Source: Flabesymbios commensalis (lineage: Eukaryota > Annelida > Polychaeta > Terebellida > Flabelligeridae). Taken from it: a stretch of 64,000 nt of DNA. The notes below the pieces were generated by a model, which worked only from the letters and a program-made list of their open reading frames with translations, did no database searches and was not told where the DNA came from. The stretch spans positions 15,541,508 to 15,605,507 of the forward strand of contig OZ024914.1 of the NCBI GenBank assembly GCA_964017125.1, read 5' to 3'. The translations under genes were made by a program, and so were the position numbers. Positions 56,979 to 64,000 of the stretch are shown here, piece after piece (positions within the stretch are counted from its first letter, which is position 1; every line of letters starts with the position of its first letter).

Positions 56979-57379
56979 ATACAAAAAAATACCATTTTAT
57001 GCCTTTCAACTTTATTTATGCGTGAGCTAAGTGTTATATATGACTGTAGTTGGATCATTGAGGGTCAAGCACTATTTCAGAAGGTGTTTCAAGTAGTTTT
57101 TGGATAATAACGGTACCTGAGGAGTGACATTATACGTGTGGGACGAGATTCCGAAAGGCATAGTCGTTGCGCTACCCGGGAGCTATCATAACACATATTC
57201 AGAACAAGAGGTCATGCCAGTGAGACAGACGCTGAATCGCCTAATGCTGACGAGTGAGGCTGCAAACTGATACGATTGGTTTCTCGCATTGTGGTAAAAA
57301 TTACACGTCAACCAGAAATAGTGGGACGTGACCCCAGATAGGCCTAAATAATTATAGCAGACATCAGATAACGACGCGA

Positions 57380-57492
57380 CACGCAACAAACACAGTCGTA
57401 ATTTGCACCAATGCTTGGTTAATGTTGGGGCAACGTCGCAGACGTTGGGACAACATTAAACCAGCATGTGTTGAACGTCTTATGTTTGCTGC
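57380..57492. mobile_element. Family A palindromic MITE, full length
   Basis: CGCAACAAACACAGTCGTAA and GAACGTCTTATGTTTGCTGC ends; CCAATGCTTGGTTAATGTTG and CAACATTAAACCAGCATG around CGTCgcaGACG. Confidence 0.8.
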
Positions 57493-58734
57493 AGAGAGTG
57501 GATAAATCGACATACTATACCCGCTATATGAATAAGAGTAGGCCTACATACACTGAGCTGCTGCTCACCTAGTTTTCTATGATATTGTGATTGTACATAC
57601 AGGCGAACTGTTTTAATTCACGCGAAAACATCAACACCGCCACTGTTTTGTGAATCAACCCAACAAAATGCCCATACACGGCCTAACCAGGGCGAGCAGC
57701 GTTCGGTACCCGCCAAACAGTCACCAGATGGCACTGTAGTACACGCCCATAATATTTTGAAGCATGCTGAATGCATCAGACCAAGTTAGGCGACTGTTCA
57801 GCATGTAGTGAATTAACTGTGAACTAGCCCGGACACGGATCGGGATTGGCATTGTAATCAGTATTAAAATTCCCGGACACGGTCCGGGAAAGGCATGGAA
57901 AGGGTTAATGAATAATCATGATGATATTGTCATTGATAATCTGTCAATTCTGCGACTGTGTTTCACTTTCAATTCAATTTCATGTTTTTCGTTGATTTCT
58001 CACATCTCACTCACTGTGTCAGACAATCAGGCCTAGGTTTATAGTTTCTATTGGGAAAAGAGTTTCTCTGTAACTCCCTGGTGATGACTTAGCCAGTAAA
58101 TGATAAAAGGGAGTCCAAATTTACTTAATGTTGGGCCAGGACGGGGTCTCGGCTCCTCCCAAAATGCAATTTGGTGGAATTTAACGATATTTTTCTAAGT
58201 CCAGGCTGGAAATAGCAGTGTTTCTGGCTGTGAAAAAAGTTGTAATCCGACGTATATGAAGATTCTGACTCCAAACATGTTGTTGGAGTCACAACACAGC
58301 CGCGGCTTCCAGCAAACGGCCACCGAAGTTGGTCGCAACACTAGGAGGGTCCGGGGGAATTTTTTTCAGAGCAGGGTTTAGGTGGCTTCTAGTAATATCT
58401 AAAGGTACATTTCAAGCTTTGAAACAACTCAATTTTCACTAAAATAATATAACACTAATGTCTCTGGAAATGATTTCTGAAAGTTGTCGTCAGAATGGAT
58501 TGTTTTTTCGTCAGGGGGGAAAGTTTGTCGTCAATTCTGACGACAAATCAGAAACACTGAATAGGCGAACCAAAAGATGGCTGGATGGGTCTCTGGCTAA
58601 GCCCTTGCCCCCTGCGCGATTATAATAGTTTCCGTCATTCAGTATGGGCAATAAAATGTGATAACTGAATGACGGAGGGGTACAATAGAATCTCTTCCCA
58701 AATCTGTCACTTTTGTGTTGCATGTTTTTTGCTA

Positions 58735-59080
58735 ATTTCTCAGGTAATTAATATCATCCGATTGTCATTAAATTTGGGAAGCATCATTATTTAGTCTTAC
58801 ACACCTACTGAGTCTAACCTGAAAATTTTAAGAAAATATATTATGTAGACTCTAGTTTAAAAGTTAGACCATTTGACATCTATTAAATTTTTAATTATGA
58901 AGCTCCTCTTTAAACCCGTTGATGTCATTCAGCTCTAATCTTGAAATTCCACTACATGTCAAAAGGTCTAACTTTTAAAATACTTAATTCCACAAAAGTT
59001 TCAGGGTGGTTGTCGGAATACTTGAAAAAAGTGCTCCAAAAATTCATGGAAATTGATTGAGTAATGAAATACGGCAAGTG
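58735..59080. repeat. Partial relative of the 828-bp foldback
   Basis: TTAGACCATTTGACATCTAT, ACTACATGTCAAAAGGTCTA, GTTTCAGGGTGGTTGTC and CATGGAAATTGATTGAG match the inner parts of 55286-56113 in order. Termini not seen. Confidence 0.65.
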
Positions 59081-59084
59081 GTCA

Positions 59085-59977
59085 ACTGCCTAGCCCCAAC
59101 CTGGCCGAAACAGAATATGAAGGTTTGAGCCACAGATTGCGCCCATACATAACAGAGTTGTGGGACATTACTTTAGACTTGTCATATCTAAGACTTGCCC
59201 TTGATCAATCAGGTTAAAAATAGGTTTGTTACAATCAGTAGCATTTCAGTTACAAACATTATCTTAGCTAGGATTAGACAACTGACCATCTTTTTTCCAT
59301 TTTTTGCATAACTGCCCCTGCATTTCCTTCCTTTATTATAGTGTAATTTTGACAATTTTTTCCCGTCATTTTGACTTTAAAAAAATAAAATTAGTGATGT
59401 TAATAACCTTGGAAATCAGCTCCAGATTTTTCCAGAATGCACCATTTCAAGTCTTTACTTTTGCGGGCCCGGGGCATGCCGCGCTTTGGGCATCACTGGT
59501 TCACAGCACCGACAGCGCACTTTTCAAAAAATTCCTCCGGTCTATTTTTTTTGTTCTGTGGAAAGCACGGGTTGCTGGTTAGCACAGTGGCTATAAGATC
59601 ACGTGCTCAGCTCATTTCCCGCAGTCTTTGAAAAGTTAGACGACTCTCAATGATAATGTGGTTTATGGACCCATCATGCTTAGGCCTACATGATTGAAAA
59701 ATGGAAAAAATAAAATACAAAATTAGCAGTTATTTATTTCCGGCTGTGTCCAAAAAAGTAAAGAACAAGTGAAATTTTCCATGTTTCATTCACAGATAAC
59801 TTTTTTTAAATTTTCGCTGCTATTCGTAATATTATTGTATTAAAATACATATTAGTGCTTTAGACACTGGCATAAATGGCTGAAAATTACACACAACTTC
59901 ACCTGATTTATGTTTTATAGATATAACACCCAGGGCATACCTGTAGGAAGGAATTTAAATTTTGGCATTGAGTATCT
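59085..59977 (+). other. Region just upstream of NUP35 exon 1
   Basis: Holds no recognised repeat or gene. It would contain the 5' UTR, an upstream intron or part of the promoter, depending on the true start. No TATA or initiator context could be chosen with confidence. Confidence 0.4.
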
Positions 59978-62900
59978 ATGCAGATGGCAACAGAGCCTAT
60001 GATGATGGGCTCTCCTGTGGCCAGTCCATCAAGTCCAGGAGCACACGGCCAGAGTCCTTATCTACCTGCCTTCCTGATGGGAGAACCTCCTGCCGCAGCT
60101 ACGCAATCAGTATGTAAATCAAATCTCAACACTAACATTTTCACCCTTATCCTGCTGATCACGACTACTGTTGTTTTTTATTTGTTTTATTTATTGATCA
60201 GATCACTGTTATTGAGAACTAAATGTGTATTTAAACATCAGAATTTGCAAAGAATAGAATAAACAAATATGAGTAATTTTCACCCACTTGAAGTTGTGGG
60301 TCGCGGTAGCGAAACACAACTTCAAGTGGCTGAAAATTTAAATAACTTAACTTAGCATGATAAGCGTTAACAGTGTATTTCAGACTGAAGTATTGTTTGT
60401 CCATTAAACCTTGAAAGTGCTACGTTATTTTTGTAGTCACATAAAGTTGTGGCTATCTACTGCGACCCACAACTTCAAGCGAGTAAAAATAGAATTAAAA
60501 CATTTGCAAATTTATTTAAAGCTAATTTCTCCTTCTAATGTTATCGTTTGAAGCAGAAATAAAAATGACAAAAATAGCTGTTGATGTGATTTGCAATTTT
60601 GGGATTAACTTTGAGTAGTTTACTTCCTGATGAGCATGCATAAGATATTAACATTTATCAGGTTTATTGTAAGTTTGTCATACTTATAGTATTTCTATTG
60701 ATAATGTTTATTGTGATGCTGTGTTTTATACATTTACTCCAGTCTGTATGTCTTATTAGATTAAATAAGATTTTAGATATTTTGTGTTTCTAAATTTTAT
60801 TACTGTTTATTCTTTAAAGCCTGGAAGCCGCTTATGGTCAGCATCTATGTCAAGCAGCCCCCCAAGAACAATGGGTAATAAAAGTGGCTCCTGGGGATCG
60901 CCGTGGGCATCTACACCACCAACTGGAAAACTAGATAGCTCAGTGTTTCATTCCTCCAGAAATGATAGTCGACTAGAACAGAGGAGTAGGTAGGTGATAT
61001 GACTCTTGTCGAACTGGTATGACATCATCATGATCATGTCAAACAAATTTCAATATTTTTCATCTGCTTTTTTTTGAGGAATAGGCCCTACTGATATTAA
61101 AAACGAGATTTTACATGTTTATATTTCTGTAATAATAATATTAGGCATAAATATTACATAAAGACTTAGTAGTTTCTCTAATCTAGCTTGTGTTTTTTTA
61201 ATTAGAAATTTTGTTGCTCATTTTTGTTTATTTAGAGGAAAAGAGAAAACAGGTGCCCCTCCAGTTCAGGGGTTATTAGAAAGTTTACACCAATCTAACC
61301 CAGGCACTCCTGAAATGGTGAGAGAATACTTCTATTATAAACCCTTTGAGGGTGATCAGTTTTTTGTTTATTTGGCAAAATCTTGAAGGTGATTCTCGGT
61401 AAAAAATGAACTTATCTGTGTATCTTCTAGGTCAGGTAGACCGAATGTCGGATACCGTACATGAATAGTGGTAATCAATTTATTTTTTGGATAACAAAGT
61501 TTTAACTGAGAATTACAATAGTGTGGAAATAACCTTTGTCATGTTGATAATTTGCTAAATTTTGTATGCCAATTTCTAAGCTTTCATCCTGAATCACATA
61601 TTATCACTCACTGGTTCATAATTGCTCAATAAGTCTGCCCAGTTTTGTTTGGTGCGCCATATTTTCCAAGTACACTGGACTGCTGTCCATCATTACCAAA
61701 GACTAGTTGCTATCCCTGCTTGACTGGTACACCAAAAATTTTTTGTAATGTCATGATATTGATATGTATGTTGAGCTGAAAACAGTACAAAACTGTTTTG
61801 TGCTATTCCCTATGCACAAAACTGTAAACTGTTGTTATTGTGTTTATTTGTTTTTATATCGATTATAATTTTATTGTTATAATATTATTCTTCAGCATAA
61901 TCATAGTCAGAGTCTACACATCAGCAGACTGGGTCAGATGGGAACATCTTTCTCGGGTACGCCTGGTGGACAAGTCCCGTACACACCTGGTTAGTCCTGT
62001 TTTTTCAATTTCATGCTTTGCCACTTGACATAATGATATAAAAATCCACTCCTGGATGGTAGGCCCACAGTACACTTACTTATTTTAAAAATACAATAAG
62101 AAAATAATCATCGCATAATAATTAGAAAATTATATTGTATTTTTTCTTTAAATTAAAGCTGTATTTTGAAATGCCTAGCAGAGGACACAATTATACAAAA
62201 TAAACTGCAAATCTATAAAAAGATAAGCTTTATTTGGATATCTCAATTCCTGCAGTAGTGTAAATATGTCGCTCATTAAAATTAACTTTCCTACTACATG
62301 TTTAAAGTTTGTTAATGTTTTAACCCTTTAAGCCCTCACGATGCATTAAAGCATCATTTCACATCCCTGAAAACAGACTTAATTTTCCAATAACTGAGGG
62401 TTTCAGAACGAAAATTTCTTTAAAAATGGTTTACTAATTCATGGCAATTTTCTGTAATTTTTAAACCACATCAAATCATCTTCATCCACTACAAGTCGAG
62501 AATTGCGGCAGCAATTCGCGACTTGTAGTGGTAAATTCAATCCTGAAAGGGTTAACCAACCTGTGTTTTTTTTACCGGTCCACATTATTTACCTCAGCCA
62601 GAATCAATATAATAGTTCACTTGACCCTCAGGTGTACTTTATTTCTCTGACAGGAACAGTTTTTACCAGGCACAGACAGATGGTCATACTTTAATTTTGA
62701 TGCCTGAAATATTTTAAAATACCAGTTTGGTGTTCATTTTGATTCTAAATAATTTGAAAATATTTACATATACCGGTATATAAAAAACAATGCAAAGTAA
62801 TTGGACCATGATTTTTAAACAATTATTTTGTTACAGGAAGTGCTGCTGGGACCACACTTGATTCAAGTCGAATGTTTAGTGGGAGGAAAACACCACCTTC

Positions 62901-63602
62901 TCCTGCTCAAGTTGACCCATTCTACACACAAGGGTAAGTTTGTTTACAGTGATTTATATTATAACATTAGTCACAGGGTTCACACAGGCCTTGAAAACCC
63001 TTGAAAAGCCTTGAATTAAAAAAAGGAGTTTTCAAGGGCTTGAAAAGCCTCTAATTAAAAAAAAATATCTTGAAAAGCCTTGAAAACTGATTTTTGGATT
63101 TGAGTTGTTCATTGTTATAATATATTGTGGCTCATCTTATCAAAGTCTTTAAAAATTGATAAAAATGTTCTTGTTATTACTGCTATTTTTATCACGAGGC
63201 AGAATGAAGACCTGTGAGAATCATATGGATGATTAATTTTAGACTCAAAATTGTCAAGGTTTTGGTCATGACTCCCTACTCCATGTTCGTGGTAGGACCT
63301 TGAAAATGGGGATATTTGGCTCAAATCATCAATTTTTTTTATTACTACTGCAGATAAATTTAGTATTGAAATCATCACCATGATTCTTTTCTAAGACCCA
63401 AGCAGCAATTGAAATTATTTTTGTTAATCCAAAATTATACTTGCAATTTTAGCAGCAATATTGGCCATTACACATTGTTATTGAAAAAATACATATTGTT
63501 TGGCGGGTATCTGATAAAATATAGCTATTTGCAAAACTTTTTTTTCAGGGAAGCGATCAGAGCAGATGAAGAGCTAGATGACACATGGGTTACAGTTTTC
63601 GG
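59978..63602 (+). CDS. NUP35: Nucleoporin NUP35 (Nup53/Nup35), 5' part of gene, six exons, incomplete at the right edge
   Basis: NUP35 is a nuclear pore inner-ring scaffold protein; in other animals it binds NUP93, NUP155 and NDC1 and touches the membrane. Exons by reading frame and splice sites: 59978-60109 (donor GTATGT), 60820-60989 (donor GTAGGT), 61236-61317 (GTGAGA), 61896-61989 (GTTAGT), 62837-62933 (GTAAGT), 63549-63602 (GTCAGT). All acceptors end in AG and phases agree across every junction, giving about 209 residues. Motifs shared with vertebrate NUP35, from memory: EPMMMGSP and LPAFLMGEPP at the N terminus, KTGAPPV in exon 3, SPAQVDPFYTQG in exon 5, and LDDTWVTVFG in exon 6, where the Nup35-type RRM begins. 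The linker is rich in Ser, Pro and Gly, as in the family. Start is uncertain: ATG 59978 (Met-Gln-Met-Ala), or ATG 59984, which directly follows TATGCAG and could be the first codon of an exon spliced to an upstream 5' UTR exon. The remaining RRM and C terminus lie outside the window. Confidence 0.93.
60138..60370 (+). mobile_element. piggyBac-type MITE, family C' (intron 1 of NUP35)
   Basis: Starts CACCCTTATCCTGCTGATCA and ends GATAAGCGTTAA; the left TTAA has decayed. A near-perfect hairpin lies near the right end: CACCCACTTGAAGTTGTGGG pairs with the arm after the GCGGTAGC loop. The CTGCTGATCACGAC end is shared with the copy at 24089-24334. Confidence 0.65.
60411..60500. repeat. Family C-like hairpin, partial (intron 1 of NUP35)
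   Basis: Arms around CACATAAAGTTGTGG and CCACAACTTCAAGCGAG, with loop CTATCTACTGCGAC. No TTAA ends are recognisable, so it is either an eroded copy or only the hairpin part. Confidence 0.5.
62320..62555 (+). mobile_element. piggyBac-type MITE, family E (intron 4 of NUP35)
   Basis: TTAACCCTTTAAGCCCTCAC at left and CTGAAAGGGTTAA at right, with TTAA on both sides. The internal hairpin CCACTACAAGTCGAGAATTG / CAATTCGCGACTTGTAGTGG has a GCGGCAGC-type loop and sits near the right end. Its 236 bp match the element at 63730 in order and orientation. Confidence 0.8.
62976..63095 (+). repeat. CTTGAAAAGCCTTGAA repeat region (intron 5 of NUP35)
   Basis: Begins CAGGGTTCACACAGGCCTTG and holds several CCTTGAAAA units in both orientations. 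The CAGGGTTC start resembles a hAT terminus, but no second end or target duplication was found, so classification is tentative. Confidence 0.45.
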
Positions 63603-63729
63603 GTCAGTTTGGCTTTTTAAATTTTTATTTTAGCCCTCGGGTTAATTTGAATATAGACCAATGTCGTCCCATGACATCAATCTGTCTGTGTTCCCTTGTA
63701 TTTGATTGTTCTGAAACTTGACCAACATG

Positions 63730-63974
63730 TTAACCCTTTAAGCCCTCACAATGCTTAAAAGCATCATTTTACACCATTGAAAACATACTTAATTTTTTCA
63801 CAGCTAATGGTTTTAGAAGGCAAATGTTGATGAAATTGTTCTACGAATACATGGTAATTTTCTTCAATTTATCACCCACACATCAAATCATCTTCATCCA
63901 CTACAAGTCGAGAATTGCGACGGCTTGTAGTGGATGAAGATGACAATGGTAAATTCAGGCTTGTAAGGGTTTAA
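63730..63974 (+). mobile_element. piggyBac-type MITE, family E (downstream of NUP35 exon 6)
   Basis: TTAACCCTTTAAGCCCTCAC at left, TAAGGGTTTAA at right. The stem CATCCACTACAAGTC pairs with GCTTGTAGTGGATG, but one arm is shorter than in the copy at 62320. It lies in the intron after the last exon seen here. Confidence 0.8.
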
Positions 63975-64000
63975 AAAAGAACAAACAAGTTATTTGATGC

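Larger units (their letters stand above)
56341..57908. mobile_element. Family L piggyBac-type element, 1.57 kb
   Basis: Left TTAACCCTTTCAATGCCTAA, right (reverse strand) TTAACCCTTTCCATGCCTTT, TTAA on both sides. It contains a direct repeat of about 200 bp (56505-56715 and 56905-57107) with AGGTCA arrays, and a family A palindrome at 57380. No transposase frame; non-autonomous. Confidence 0.78.

Noticed and set aside
59304-59631. Two overlapping frames just upstream of NUP35
   Set aside because: No similarity to the NUP35 N terminus or other known proteins, and the frames overlap in different registers.

Overview
This is animal nuclear DNA, probably from a marine invertebrate. Coding is sparse, and the one clear host gene is split by GT/AG introns of about 250 to 860 bp. 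The rest is packed with SINEs, hairpin MITEs and microsatellites. The gene's protein resembles vertebrate NUP35 closely enough to favour a deuterostome-like invertebrate, but I cannot name a species. I see no prokaryotic features, rRNA, genuine tRNA gene or CRISPR array.

Layout. From 1 to about 59,970 I can support no host gene. At 59,978-63,602 on the + strand lie six exons of NUP35 (Nup53/Nup35), a nuclear pore scaffold protein. They cover the disordered N-terminal half and the first residues of the RRM-like domain; the gene continues past the right edge.

The repeat landscape has a few recurring families. Letters are my own labels. (A) Palindromes up to about 110 bp with termini like CAGCAAACACGAGACGT and centre CGTC-nnn-GACG, about 35 copies, densest at 37-43.5 kb. 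(B, C, D, E, L) Elements of about 170-250 bp (L about 1.6 kb) bounded by TTAA and CCCTTT/AAAGGG ends, most with one internal hairpin, which look like piggyBac-type MITEs. (J) Hairpins of about 70 bp around GGCAGTATCTGC-type stems. There is also a modular tRNA-derived SINE with two tRNA-like heads, and two large hAT-type elements with perfect 8-bp target duplications (44,942-48,439 and 51,543-54,341), both filled by later insertions. Smaller parts are a LINE fragment, a broken BEL/Pao-like fossil, tandem repeats and microsatellites.

The most informative places are the nests, where the order of insertion can be read directly: 31.06-31.5, 32.0-32.2, 36.3-37.06, 40.4-40.96, 44.9-48.4 and 51.2-54.8 kb. 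The most unusual pattern is in family A: the two arms of one copy match each other at positions where different copies differ.
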